DNA of 40,588 nt from CAYJPK01 sp964372035 (lineage in GTDB: Bacteria; Desulfobacterota; Desulfovibrionia; Desulfovibrionales; Desulfovibrionaceae), in contig CAYJPK010000012.1 of the NCBI GenBank assembly GCA_964372035.1, positions 1-40,588 on the forward strand. The letters are read 5' to 3'. The notes beneath the pieces were generated by a model, which saw only the letters and a list, made by a program, of their open reading frames with translations, did no database searches and was not told the origin of the DNA. This document shows, one piece after another, positions 23,783-32,855 of this stretch (the stretch's first letter is position 1; every line of letters starts with the position of its first letter). Both the position numbers and the translations under genes were made by a program.

Positions 23783-26700
23783 TTACATGTTTGTTTCTTT
23801 TTCTATGGCAGACTTCAACTGAGGAATAGCCATATCAATAGTCATAAAATCTTCACTTTCTGCCGCAAGTGAAATACGCCTTGCAATGTCAGCTAAAACT
23901 CGAAGCCCCACTTTTTCGCTATTATTGGCTATTGTATCAGTAATATTTTGAAGCTCAGAAATATTATTAGAATTATAAGCTTTATATGCATCATCATATA
24001 ATTCAGCTAAAGCTCCAATAATTTCAATCATTTCATTATCTGTGTCATTACTGTCTTCAGCGTCTAAATCAATTAAATCAAGTAAGGATTGCTTTTGCAA
24101 TACTTTTTGCTTTGTTGATTTTTCAGATAAAGGAGTTAAAATTTCATCTTCTAAATTTTCTTTTGACAAGTCATTTTTATCTTCATGAAGAACTAAGCCC
24201 TTTGCTAAGTCTTGCATATCATTTGATTGCTCAGTGCTGTCCATTGAAAGTGGTACAAAAACATCATCAGTTTCAAGCTCCTGACTTTCTTTTTGTGCTA
24301 TTTCATCTTGAATAATAATATTCTCTTCTTCCAATTCAAAAACTTCTTCTAAATCATCTTCATTTATTGTTTCATCAGTTATTTTTTGTTCAAGTTCATA
24401 AGAAGTAGACTGCAAGTTTTCTTCGACTATTTCCTTGCTAACACTTATTTCAGAAACAAAAGAATTGATTTCTTGCTTAGCATTAGCTGTATATTCTTCA
24501 ATGAACTTTTCCTCAGGTGCTTTTTCCTTATTTGTAAATTTACTGATAAACTCGTCAATTTCAGGTGCTTGATCAAGGTTTGGACCTTTTTGTAATAATT
24601 CATTTTGAGCCGCCATTGCTTGCTCTGATATGCTTTGAATTGTAGAGTTCAAATCAATATTTGCAGTTGGAACCTCATCTTCATCAAGATCTTTTTCTAC
24701 AGAAATTTGGGGTTTTTTAACTATAGGCATAGGCTCGCCAACAGCTTCAAAGGCATAGTTATTTATTGTGCTTGCACTTTCTTCACTTTTAGCAATAGGC
24801 ATAGGTTCGCCAACACCCTCATAGCCTAAGTTGTTTAAACTAGAACTATCACAAGCAATATTTTTCTCTGGCTTTGAAACAGGCATAGCTTCACTAACCC
24901 AGTCACCAGAAGCTATTTCGCTAGGATCAGACTCAAAATCGTTATTTAGCTTTTTATCTTTCTTGATGCCTTTTGAACTTAAGTATGCTTCAGCAGGTGA
25001 TATTTCATTTTCACCTGTACGATTTTCAGCATCTTTTTTAGCTTGCATCATGCTCTTTAGGCTAGCAATCCGTCTTGCTTGCTCTTCTGCTTGTTTATCT
25101 GCAAGTTGTTTTGCTTCTAATTCTTCTAGTTCAAAGCTTGATAGAGGTGAGTTATTTGTAGTTTTTTCGCCGGTATCATAGCTATTACTTGCAAACTCAT
25201 CATCAGTTTTTGTAAGCGGTTGTGGCTCACCCACATGATCAGTTGTTATGTAGTTAGGTGCAAGATATACTGGCATTTCTTCTTTTTTATCTTTTGATTT
25301 AAAGAAATTAGTTAATCTTTTTAGAGGATTAATCTTTGATTTTTTTTCAGCATTTTCTTGTTTTAGGCTTAGTGAATCACCATGAATTTCTTCTTTTGCA
25401 TTAGGACTTTCTTTAGGCTCGTCATTTGCTAGTAAGTCTCCATGCTGTATTGCAAGATTTTCATCTTGAACTTGCTCATCAAGAGTAATAATTTCATTTT
25501 CAGAAGTTTCAACAACTTCGTCTTTAACTATGTTTTGCTCTGGAAGTGGCGGCAAATCATGCCCTGGAACTGGAGCTAAATGTAAAATAGTTTGACGGAT
25601 AACATTTTTATGGACTGGTTTGTAAATAATATGGTCACAGCCAGCTCGTTTTAAGCGCTCGCCAAGAGCTTCATGTGTTACTAAAGCTGTAATTACAGTT
25701 GGTGGTATTTCGTTTTCGCCATCAAGATTACGAATAGCGCTAATTGCTTCAAATATTTCATTTTCTGGCATAGATGCATCAAAGATGATTAAGCGAGCAG
25801 GGATTTCATTATGCAGTTTAACGGCTTCATCTGCACTTCTTGCTTCAATTAGTTCATGTGGAAGAGATTCAAGCATATATGCCAATAACTGTCTGCGGCT
25901 AGCTTCTTCATCTACTAATATTAAGCGAAGCGATGGTGAATTAACCATCTCTTTTTCAAGCGTAGCAGTATCACGGTTTGAAACAGCATTAAGGCGAATA
26001 GAAAAACTAACTGACGTACCATTTAAGTCACTATTAAATTGTAAACCACCAGTAAATTCACCAGTTAGTTCCCATACTTGAGATAAAATAAGTGCATTTC
26101 GTCTATGCGGAGGAGCACCAGCACCAGTATCAACAATGGTAAACATTAGCTCACCAGGGTCATTGCTATCAGGAACACGACGAACCCAAAGTTGAATAGC
26201 TCCTTGCTCAGTTGCATAGACAGCATTATGCATAAGTTGTCGTAGTATATAGTTTATTTTTTTTGCAGGTCCATAATATTTGCGTCCAAGATGAGGTGCT
26301 AAATACCATGAAAAGGCAAGGTTTCTATCTTCGGCAATTTGAGCAGTATCCTTATGTATTGCACGCAACATAGTTGGCAGGTCAATAAGGCTAAACTCTT
26401 CACGATCAAAACTAGGCTCTGAGACACCTGTCCGTGAGAGATTAGTAATGATTGAAGTCATTTCACGACCAGCACCTATAAGGCTATTTAGATGTGATCT
26501 TGCTTCATCTGACAAACTACAATGATCAAGGGCAATGGCATGACGCAATAAAGCATCAAGAGGAACTCGCAAGCCCTCCTCAATTTTTACTATTTCATTG
26601 TGATCGATATGCAAGACTTCTCCTTTTTGTTCAACTTGAATAACGTCATCTTGTTGTGGGTCAAATAATTCAAGCTGATTTTGTTCTAAAAATAATTTAT

Positions 26701-28132
26701 TATCATCAAAAAATAAATGTTCGACTTTTTCAAATTCTTTATCATTTGCAAGCTCAAGTTGCAACACTTCATTTTCGTCATTTTGTCTGTTGAGAATGTT
26801 TCGCGCTTTACTGTTTGGTGACATGATAGCCATCAAGAAAGATGTCATTGCCAAGCCGATAATTGTTAAATTATTATGGTAAGCACTTAGATTTGTTGTT
26901 AAACTATTGTCGATAGTTTGCAATATGGCAGGTATGCTTGTGAGTGCGCAAATAAGTAAAAATCTATGTGAACCATCATAATCTTTAAAAAATGCGATTA
27001 TTGCAGTAGCTAGGCTTAGAGTAGCAAGGCAAGGCCAAAGTGGAGTATAAATTAAAAGCTTACTATTTAGCGCAGGCGATAAAGCAACTACTAGCCCTAT
27101 AAAAGCAACAGAAATTAAGGCAATATTAAGAACTTTATCGTTTTTAAACATCATGTTATAGCCAATAAATGGCAAAATAAATAAAGCAATTGCAGGTGCT
27201 AAAAGTGCAGGTAAATCAAAGAGATTGAAAACACCAGTTGAAAGGGAAGATACTCCCCAAGCTTGACTAATGAAAGCGCAAATAGCAAAGAGTGAACCCC
27301 AAATTCTCCATACTTTTTTATCAAAAACAGCACGCAATAGGCATAATATTGATGATAAAATTAAAAGACAAAGCATCAAAGTATGAATTGTATTTTGCAT
27401 AGAATCTTGAACTTTTCCACGAGGACCAATTAATGGTTCAAAATAATAATCTGGAATTCCTTCAAGCCTAAAATACATTTTGCCACCACTTAGTGAGGCG
27501 AGCAGAGGGAAAAGATTCTTGCTTTCTTCACGAACTATAACTTGGCGAATAGAGTTTGTCTGACTTGCATAGGCTTTAATGTCACCATAGACATTGTTTT
27601 CGTCACCAAGTTTAATATATACTTGACGTTCTAAGCCTTGATTTATCGGTGCAATATCAAGAATAAGCCAAATAACACCGGGTGTGTTTGGTCTTTCTTC
27701 ACTGAAGTTCTTTAAACTAGCCATATCTAATTTTGCGATTTGGGCAATTTCTGTATTGCCTTCAGTGTCATGATACCATTTTAAGTACGGACTAAGCTTA
27801 TGTTTTTCTTTTATGCCAGCAATTTGTAATATATTTGACTGAGATACAATATTGTTAGAATTTTTGTTTGCTTCTTCGCCATTGATATTGCTTGCAACAG
27901 ATTTTTGTTCACTATTTTGTTGCTTTTTATCGCTAGTAATTTCAACAGGAGCTTTTTTTTCTTCAGCAATTAGCTCTGGAGCTTTTTGTTCCTGCGTTTT
28001 TACATCTTCTTTTACCACAACTTTTTGTAGTTCTTGTGGTTTTTTTATTGGGACTTGAGCGGCAAAACCACTACTAAAGATAAAAATAATTAGAATAAGG
28101 CTTATTTTTATAAATTTTGCAGTATTTCGCAT
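23783..28132 (-). CDS. 7TM-DISM hybrid sensor protein with degenerate H-box and HPt
   Basis: The 1449-residue product, in order: signal or anchor segment (7-24); Lys/Glu/Gln-rich linker; periplasmic sensor domain (about 110-245) like the DISM extracellular domains; seven membrane spans (about 247-437); a dimerisation-like region (about 515-570); an ATPase domain with N636 and the D-T-G-A-G box at 668-672; a receiver domain (736-852) with D741/E742, phospho-acceptor D785, T815 and K838; a 500-residue acidic linker; and a C-terminal HPt-like bundle (about 1365-1445). Where kinases have S-H-E-L-R-T-P-L this one has E-E-G-L-R-V-P-L, so the phospho-His is Glu 519. In the HPt the His position holds Asp 1399. 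The ATPase G2 box is also eroded. The receiver looks intact. The protein may sense or scaffold rather than autophosphorylate. It follows the TPR gene by 12 bases. Confidence 0.85.
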   Translation of the reverse strand: MRNTAKFIKISLILIIFIFSSGFAAQVPIKKPQELQKVVVKEDVKTQEQKAPELIAEEKKAPVEITSDKKQQNSEQKSVASNINGEEANKNSNNIVSQSNILQIAGIKEKHKLSPYLKWYHDTEGNTEIAQIAKLDMASLKNFSEERPNTPGVIWLILDIAPINQGLERQVYIKLGDENNVYGDIKAYASQTNSIRQVIVREESKNLFPLLASLSGGKMYFRLEGIPDYYFEPLIGPRGKVQDSMQNTIHTLMLCLLILSSILCLLRAVFDKKVWRIWGSLFAICAFISQAWGVSSLSTGVFNLFDLPALLAPAIALFILPFIGYNMMFKNDKVLNIALISVAFIGLVVALSPALNSKLLIYTPLWPCLATLSLATAIIAFFKDYDGSHRFLLICALTSIPAILQTIDNSLTTNLSAYHNNLTIIGLAMTSFLMAIMSPNSKARNILNRQNDENEVLQLELANDKEFEKVEHLFFDDNKLFLEQNQLELFDPQQDDVIQVEQKGEVLHIDHNEIVKIEEGLRVPLDALLRHAIALDHCSLSDEARSHLNSLIGAGREMTSIITNLSRTGVSEPSFDREEFSLIDLPTMLRAIHKDTAQIAEDRNLAFSWYLAPHLGRKYYGPAKKINYILRQLMHNAVYATEQGAIQLWVRRVPDSNDPGELMFTIVDTGAGAPPHRRNALILSQVWELTGEFTGGLQFNSDLNGTSVSFSIRLNAVSNRDTATLEKEMVNSPSLRLILVDEEASRRQLLAYMLESLPHELIEARSADEAVKLHNEIPARLIIFDASMPENEIFEAISAIRNLDGENEIPPTVITALVTHEALGERLKRAGCDHIIYKPVHKNVIRQTILHLAPVPGHDLPPLPEQNIVKDEVVETSENEIITLDEQVQDENLAIQHGDLLANDEPKESPNAKEEIHGDSLSLKQENAEKKSKINPLKRLTNFFKSKDKKEEMPVYLAPNYITTDHVGEPQPLTKTDDEFASNSYDTGEKTTNNSPLSSFELEELEAKQLADKQAEEQARRIASLKSMMQAKKDAENRTGENEISPAEAYLSSKGIKKDKKLNNDFESDPSEIASGDWVSEAMPVSKPEKNIACDSSSLNNLGYEGVGEPMPIAKSEESASTINNYAFEAVGEPMPIVKKPQISVEKDLDEDEVPTANIDLNSTIQSISEQAMAAQNELLQKGPNLDQAPEIDEFISKFTNKEKAPEEKFIEEYTANAKQEINSFVSEISVSKEIVEENLQSTSYELEQKITDETINEDDLEEVFELEEENIIIQDEIAQKESQELETDDVFVPLSMDSTEQSNDMQDLAKGLVLHEDKNDLSKENLEDEILTPLSEKSTKQKVLQKQSLLDLIDLDAEDSNDTDNEMIEIIGALAELYDDAYKAYNSNNISELQNITDTIANNSEKVGLRVLADIARRISLAAESEDFMTIDMAIPQLKSAIEKETNM

Positions 28133-28144
28133 AACGTTTCCTAG

Positions 28145-28735
28145 CTAGTTAGATATTTGCTCTACAAATTCAGATACTTTGATGCCACTTGATGTTTTCG
28201 CATTAGGATTAATCGCCAGTAAAGCCTTCCAAGCCTTAATTGCCTCTTCTTTATTTTGTAAGTCATAATAAAGGACAATGCCCTTATTTAACCTAGCATT
28301 TTCATGTCTTGGATTCATTGCAATCGCTAAATTATATTTTTCGATTGCTTTTTCAGGATTTTTTGTTAGGCGATAAGATGTGCCTAAATCTGTCATAACA
28401 TTGGGATTTTTCGGTGCAAGGCGTAGAGCTTTTTCATAAGTTTCAATTGCTTCTGGAAACATTTTAGAATCATAATACAAATTGCCTAAATGAATTACAA
28501 GCTCAACATTGCTAGGTTCGATTGCTATTTGACTTTTTAATTCTGCAATATGTGCATTTACGTTGGCACTTTGCGAGCTTACAATTTGTGTGTTCTGATT
28601 TTGCGTGGAGTTGCTTGGGCTTGTTGAAAAGTCTGTTAACACACTGCCAATAAAAAGCCCTGCGATAAAACAAAAGCCTGAAACTATATATAAGCGTGAA
28701 TATGGAACGCCATTTGATTTTTGTTTAGTTGCCAT
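28145..28735 (-). CDS. Membrane-anchored tetratricopeptide repeat protein
   Basis: The 196-residue product has one N-terminal membrane span (about 17-34), a Ser/Asn/Gln-rich stalk and three to four TPR units from about residue 75. The repeats show the usual pattern (L-G-N-L-Y-Y, A-I-E-T-Y-E-K-A-L-x-L-x-P, then two more ending in N-P). TPRs bind other proteins; the anchor places them probably on the periplasmic side. AGAGG precedes the ATG by five bases. It is co-transcribed with the hybrid sensor, 12 bases downstream, and may be its partner. TPR proteins of cytochrome c maturation (CcmH/NrfG type) look similar, but no such genes are nearby. Confidence 0.9.
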   Translation of the reverse strand: MATKQKSNGVPYSRLYIVSGFCFIAGLFIGSVLTDFSTSPSNSTQNQNTQIVSSQSANVNAHIAELKSQIAIEPSNVELVIHLGNLYYDSKMFPEAIETYEKALRLAPKNPNVMTDLGTSYRLTKNPEKAIEKYNLAIAMNPRHENARLNKGIVLYYDLQNKEEAIKAWKALLAINPNAKTSSGIKVSEFVEQISN

Positions 28736-28823
28736 AAATCCTCTAGATTATAGATTAAAATAGATATAAAGCTCAGCCAAGAAAACTTGACAAATCAGTT
28801 TAATCTTAAATTAGCCCTATACC

Positions 28824-28889
28824 ATATAAATTTATATAGTAGTATGGCTTAAAATCTAAAAAAAGTCTAGATTTATTATGGAAAATCTA
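28824..28889. repeat. Palindrome and three alternating hairpin arms in a 208-base gap
   Basis: ATATAAATTTATAT (28824-28837) is a perfect 14-bp palindrome. Next to it, AAATCTA (28852-28858), TAGATTT (28868-28874) and AAATCTA (28883-28889) form two mutually exclusive 7-bp stems. The stretch lies between the TPR gene start and the acyl-CoA ligase stop, both on the minus strand. On the minus strand a weak promoter candidate, TTGTCA then 17 bases then TTTATA, lies closer to the TPR gene. Confidence 0.4.
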
Positions 28890-28943
28890 AAAATAACTAG
28901 TTAGTCATTTTTTGTGATATGAAATTTTGATCTATGAATAATT

Positions 28944-30647
28944 TTAATCGTTTTTTGTACCTTGATTATTTTCTTCATCACGCAAGACACGACGTAATAC
29001 TTTGCCAACTTGGCTTTTTGGAAGTTCTTCCCTAAATTCAATTATTTTAGGGACTTTAAAATTAGCTAATTTTTGCAAGCAATAAGAAATTATTTCGTTT
29101 TTACTTAACTCAACTCCAGCTTTTGGCACAATGAAGGCTTTAATTGATTCACCACGGGTGCGATGAAAAACTCCAAGGGTGACGGCTTCTTGTATTTTTG
29201 GGTGTGAAAGCAGAACATCATCAACTTCACGAGGGTATACATTATAACCGCCAATAATGATTAAATCTTTTTTGCGATCTGCAATTGTAAAAAATCCATC
29301 ATTATCCATATGGGCAATATCACCTGTATGCAACCAACCATCACGAATAGTTTGTGCAGTTTCAATGTCATTGTTTAAGTAGCCAAGCATAACTTGAGGC
29401 CCTTTAATAATAAGCTCACCAACTTCACCAACAGGCATTTCAATTGTTCCAGTTTCTAGGTCAACTATTTTGGCCTCAGTGTTTGGAAGAGGAAAACCAA
29501 TTGAAGCGATTTTCTGCTTTCCATAAATAGGGTTAATGTGAGTAACAGGTGAGGCTTCTGTTAAGCCAAAGCCTTCAGTTACTGGAGTACCCGTGATTTC
29601 ATGGAACTTATTTGACCATTCAGCAGGCATCGCCGCAGAGCCAGATATGCAAAATTTCAAAGTTCTTAAATCATATTTACCAAGATTTTTTTGTTGCAAT
29701 AAACTTATAAAAACTGATGGTGCAGCAATGAATGCTGTGAATTTATATTTCTTGAAGGCTCTTAACAAATCAGCCGGCACATAATTAGGCATAGGTACGC
29801 ACTTTGCTGCAAGAGCTGCTGGTAGCAGTAAGGTGATAGTTAGGCCAAAAATATGAAAAATTGGAAGTAGGGCAAGAAAAATTTGTTTATTTTTAGGGTT
29901 TTCATGCACATATTCTTTTAACTGTTCAACATTTGCACATAAATTATAATGGCTAAGCATTGCGCCCTTGCTAGTGCCAGTTGTTCCACCTGTATATTGG
30001 ATAAGTGCAATTGAATTTTTAGCATCAGTGATTTTTGCGCTATGATGTGATTTTTCCTTAAGCATGTCCTTAAACTTTAAAATATTTTTCACATCATAAG
30101 GCACTCGCACAAAGCTTTTTTTCTGTCTTGCAATAAATTTATGAAAGTGATTTAGCGGAAAAGCTAGGCAGTCACTGACTTCAGTAACATAGAACTTTTT
30201 GATATTAACTTTATCTTTTAGATTAGCAATCTTTGACCAAAATAAATCAAGCACAATGACGTGATTTATTTTTGCATCATTAAAAGTATGCACAAGCTCA
30301 GCTTCCATATATAGTGGATTTATCATGATAGCCGTTGCTCCAGCCTTCATTACTCCCCAAAATGCGATATAAGTTTGAGGCAAATTCGGTAACATTATGG
30401 CAACTCTATCGCCTCTATGCACACCATTTTTATGCAGTGCTGCAGCAAAATGTTCAGCTTTTTTTTGTAGCTGTGCATAACTAAGCTTATAGTTTTTAAA
30501 CTCAACTGCTGTTCTCGAACCATATTTTTTTGCGGCAAAATCAAGATATGCACAAATTGACTGTTCAGGAATTTCAATTTCAGGCAAAACACCTTTATCA
30601 TAATTTGCAAGCCAAGGGCGCATATCGTAATTAATATCTTGTAACAT
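28944..30647 (-). CDS. fadD: Long-chain acyl-CoA synthetase (AMP-forming)
   Basis: The 567-residue ANL-family enzyme activates a fatty acid through an acyl-adenylate to its CoA thioester. It shows the P-loop-like Y-T-G-G-T-T-G-T-S-K-G at 218-228, the E-G-F-G-L-T-E motif in the middle, the G-W-L-H-T-G-D-I hinge-side motif, D-R-K-K-D-L-I-I-I-G-G-Y-N and the C-terminal lysine in K-S-Q-V-G-K-V-L-R-R. Length and motifs fit FadD rather than acetyl-CoA synthetase. It lies 17 bases after the fumarase beta gene in the same direction, so it appears to be the last gene of a fumarase operon. The role may be membrane lipid recycling or use of host fatty acids; no beta-oxidation gene is in the window. Confidence 0.9.
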   Translation of the reverse strand: MLQDINYDMRPWLANYDKGVLPEIEIPEQSICAYLDFAAKKYGSRTAVEFKNYKLSYAQLQKKAEHFAAALHKNGVHRGDRVAIMLPNLPQTYIAFWGVMKAGATAIMINPLYMEAELVHTFNDAKINHVIVLDLFWSKIANLKDKVNIKKFYVTEVSDCLAFPLNHFHKFIARQKKSFVRVPYDVKNILKFKDMLKEKSHHSAKITDAKNSIALIQYTGGTTGTSKGAMLSHYNLCANVEQLKEYVHENPKNKQIFLALLPIFHIFGLTITLLLPAALAAKCVPMPNYVPADLLRAFKKYKFTAFIAAPSVFISLLQQKNLGKYDLRTLKFCISGSAAMPAEWSNKFHEITGTPVTEGFGLTEASPVTHINPIYGKQKIASIGFPLPNTEAKIVDLETGTIEMPVGEVGELIIKGPQVMLGYLNNDIETAQTIRDGWLHTGDIAHMDNDGFFTIADRKKDLIIIGGYNVYPREVDDVLLSHPKIQEAVTLGVFHRTRGESIKAFIVPKAGVELSKNEIISYCLQKLANFKVPKIIEFREELPKSQVGKVLRRVLRDEENNQGTKND

Positions 30648-30664
30648 AAAATCTTACCAAGCGT

Positions 30665-31207
30665 TTATGGTCTGCACATTTTGTAGAAGCTATTGCCATT
30701 ACAATCAATGCCAACAGTTGCTGGAAAGTCTTTAACTTCAATTTTTGCGAGGGCTTCTGTACCAAGCTCATGATAAGCTATTACTTCATACTTTGTAATA
30801 CTACGAGAAAGTAAAGCACCAATTCCTGCTGTGCAAATAAAGTACACAGCTTTATTTTTTTTAATTGATTCAATTACAGTTTCACTTCTATTGCCTTTTG
30901 AAAGCATTGCACTTAAACCTTGCTCTAGCATTTGAGGCGTGTATGGATCCATGCGTGAGGCAGTAGTTGGACCCATAGGACCAATAGCATAGCCAGGCTT
31001 TGCTGGGCATGGGCCACTATAAAAAATAATTTGGTCTTTTGGATCAAATGGTAATTCTTCGCCGTTTTCTAGGCTTTTTACCATGTTTTTATGTGCAGCA
31101 TCACGTGCAACATACATAGTTCCACTGATTAAAACACGTTGACCAATTTGTAGCTTTTCTAATTTATCCTTTGTCAAAGGAGTGCTTAACTGTATAAAAT
31201 TCTGCAT
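30665..31207 (-). CDS. Class I fumarate hydratase, beta (C-terminal) subunit
   Basis: The 180-residue protein matches the C-terminal domain of iron-sulfur class I fumarases, here a separate chain. The family core Y-S-G-P-C-P-A-K-P-G-Y-A-I-G-P-M-G-P-T-T lies near residues 83-102, followed by S-R-M-D-P-Y. Together with the alpha chain it interconverts fumarate and malate. Two-subunit forms of this kind are common in anaerobes. L-tartrate dehydratase has the same layout and cannot be excluded, but no tartrate genes are nearby. It follows the alpha gene by 12 bases. Confidence 0.92.
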   Translation of the reverse strand: MQNFIQLSTPLTKDKLEKLQIGQRVLISGTMYVARDAAHKNMVKSLENGEELPFDPKDQIIFYSGPCPAKPGYAIGPMGPTTASRMDPYTPQMLEQGLSAMLSKGNRSETVIESIKKNKAVYFICTAGIGALLSRSITKYEVIAYHELGTEALAKIEVKDFPATVGIDCNGNSFYKMCRP

Positions 31208-31219
31208 ACTATTCTCGTT

Positions 31220-32065
31220 TTAGATGGTTGCATGTGCATGGCGTGCTGCATGACAATTAATGTTTACAGCAACAGGTAAGCAGCCTATATGTGTGGCATA
31301 ATGCTCAATATTTACCTTTAAACAAGTACATTTTCCGCCAAGTCCAGCAGGTCCAATTCCAAGTTTATTTATTTCAGCGCAAAGTTCTTGCTCTAGTTTT
31401 AAATATTCTGGATGTGGGTTTTTAATGCTAACATCACGCATAGCAGCTTCTTTAGATAATATTGCCGCTTTTTCCATCGTGCCACCAATTCCAATACCAA
31501 CAACGAGCGGAGGACATGGGTCAGAGTCAGCCTTTTTAATCGTTTCAATTACAAAGTTTTTAATTCCCTCAAGCCCATCTGCAGGGAGTAGCATTTTTAT
31601 AGCGCTTTTATTTTCACTGCCAGCACCTTTTGGAGCTAAACGAATTTTTATTTTATCACCAGCAACTATTTTTGTGTGAATAATGCCTGGTGTGTTGTCA
31701 TTCGAGTTAATACGGTTAAAAACAGGCTCAGTTACGCATGATTTACGCAAGTATCCTTCAGTATAGCCCTTAGCAATTCCAGCATTAATAGCCTCTTCAA
31801 AATCACCACCAACTATGCTAACTTCTTGTCCTATTTCAACAAAAACAACTGTTAAGCCTGTATCTTGGCATGATGGAATTCTTTCATGCTTTGCAATTGC
31901 TGCATTTTCAATAATTTGATTAAGGGTAAATTGACCAAGCTCGCTAGTTTCAGCATCATAAGCATCTAAGTAAAGATGATATAAATCATGTGGTAATTCG
32001 CAACAAGCATCAATGCAAAGCTTTGCAATTGTTTCTGTAATTTGTGCAGTATTAATTTCACGCAT
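31220..32065 (-). CDS. Class I fumarate hydratase, alpha (N-terminal) subunit
   Basis: The 281-residue protein carries the oxygen-sensitive [4Fe-4S] cluster of class I fumarase. Likely cluster cysteines are C66 (in P-S-C-Q-D-T-G), C184 (in D-P-C-P-P-L) and a C-terminal one, probably C262. The G-I-G-I-G-G-T motif near 190-196 and G-L-G-G-K-C near 241-246 are family features. In sulfate reducers fumarase joins malate with fumarate reduction and the partial citric acid cycle. The gene is first in the operon, 51 bases after a good promoter. Confidence 0.93.
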   Translation of the reverse strand: MREINTAQITETIAKLCIDACCELPHDLYHLYLDAYDAETSELGQFTLNQIIENAAIAKHERIPSCQDTGLTVVFVEIGQEVSIVGGDFEEAINAGIAKGYTEGYLRKSCVTEPVFNRINSNDNTPGIIHTKIVAGDKIKIRLAPKGAGSENKSAIKMLLPADGLEGIKNFVIETIKKADSDPCPPLVVGIGIGGTMEKAAILSKEAAMRDVSIKNPHPEYLKLEQELCAEINKLGIGPAGLGGKCTCLKVNIEHYATHIGCLPVAVNINCHAARHAHATI

Positions 32066-32115
32066 ATTTTTCTCTTAAAGCTAGTTTTTATAAAACTTAA
32101 TTATTTATATAAATA

Positions 32116-32144
32116 TCATATCAAAAACTTAATGAAAGTGCAAA
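32116..32144 (-). promoter_or_regulatory. Sigma-70 promoter for the fumarase / acyl-CoA ligase operon
   Basis: On the minus strand, TTGCAC (32144-32139) and TATGAT (32121-32116) are separated by 17 bases. The start is predicted near 32109, about 44 bases before the alpha-subunit ATG. Confidence 0.82.
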
Positions 32145-32210
32145 TATTTAGTAGGTGTTGAAAAAGTCATTTTCAAAAATCACGCTTACTCCAATTTATT
32201 AATTAAAAAA

Positions 32211-32855
32211 TCAATTTTCTTTTGTGATTTTTTTATAGATATGGATACCAAGGCAAGAACAAAAAATAAACAAGGCTAGGCTAACTAAAGTACGTGCTTG
32301 ACCATCAATTTTTATCCCACTACCAAGTAGGGCAAATATAAAATTTTGCGGTATGTATCCAATGCTTGTGCCTATGAAAAATTGCTTAAAGCTTATGCGG
32401 CTAACTCCGCAAATAAGGCAAGTTAAAAAATTATTACCAGGCATTAGCCTAATGAAAAATATCATAAGGATTGGTGATTTTTGTAAAATAGAATTGATTT
32501 TAACTACTTGTTTTGTATAGCGTCTTTCAATATATTCTTGAATTGCAAATCTAGCATATAAAAAGGCCAAAACACCGCCAATGCATGCTCCAAAAGTGGC
32601 GAGTACTGTTCCGATATTTACACCAAAAGCATAGCCTGCGCTAAAAGCAATAATTTGTCTAGGTAATCCAATTCCTGTTAACAAACCACCACAAATTGTT
32701 AGCAAAATAAGTTCGTAAGTTCCAAGATTTACAATATAGGTATCAATAAATTTTGAGTAATTATCGACATAGGGGCTTGCACTTTTTAAAATTAAAACAA
32801 ATAAAAATAAAAATATAAAAAGAGAAGATAATTTTAAAATAGATTTAAGGCTCAC
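32211..32855 (-). CDS. TVP38/TMEM64 (DedA-like) membrane protein
   Basis: I take GTG 32855 as start because AAGG lies eight bases before it and it overlaps the stop of the preceding small gene by 11 bases. A longer frame from 32888 lacks a ribosome site. The resulting 214-residue protein has about five hydrophobic segments. The SNARE-associated / DedA core includes G-I-G-L-P-R-Q, F-S-A-G-Y-A-F-G, a central Y-A-R-F and F-I-R-L-M-P-G-N-N-F-L with the conserved Arg and Pro-Gly-x-Asn, then G-x-x-I-G-Y-I-P. Family members are linked to lipid flipping and membrane homeostasis. It is last in the ruvX-mltG unit. Confidence 0.9.
   Translation of the reverse strand: MSLKSILKLSSLFIFLFLFVLILKSASPYVDNYSKFIDTYIVNLGTYELILLTICGGLLTGIGLPRQIIAFSAGYAFGVNIGTVLATFGACIGGVLAFLYARFAIQEYIERRYTKQVVKINSILQKSPILMIFFIRLMPGNNFLTCLICGVSRISFKQFFIGTSIGYIPQNFIFALLGSGIKIDGQARTLVSLALFIFCSCLGIHIYKKITKEN

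Noticed and set aside
24831..25181. Plus-strand reading frames opposite the hybrid sensor gene, the longest 116 codons
   Set aside because: The Ser/Ala/Phe-rich composition is typical of the antisense of an acidic, Glu-rich coding region; no family features.
32157..32175. Small hairpin TTGAAAA/TTTTCAA as terminator of the TVP38 gene
   Set aside because: AT-only 7-bp stem without a T tail on the minus strand; it could be chance in AT-rich DNA.
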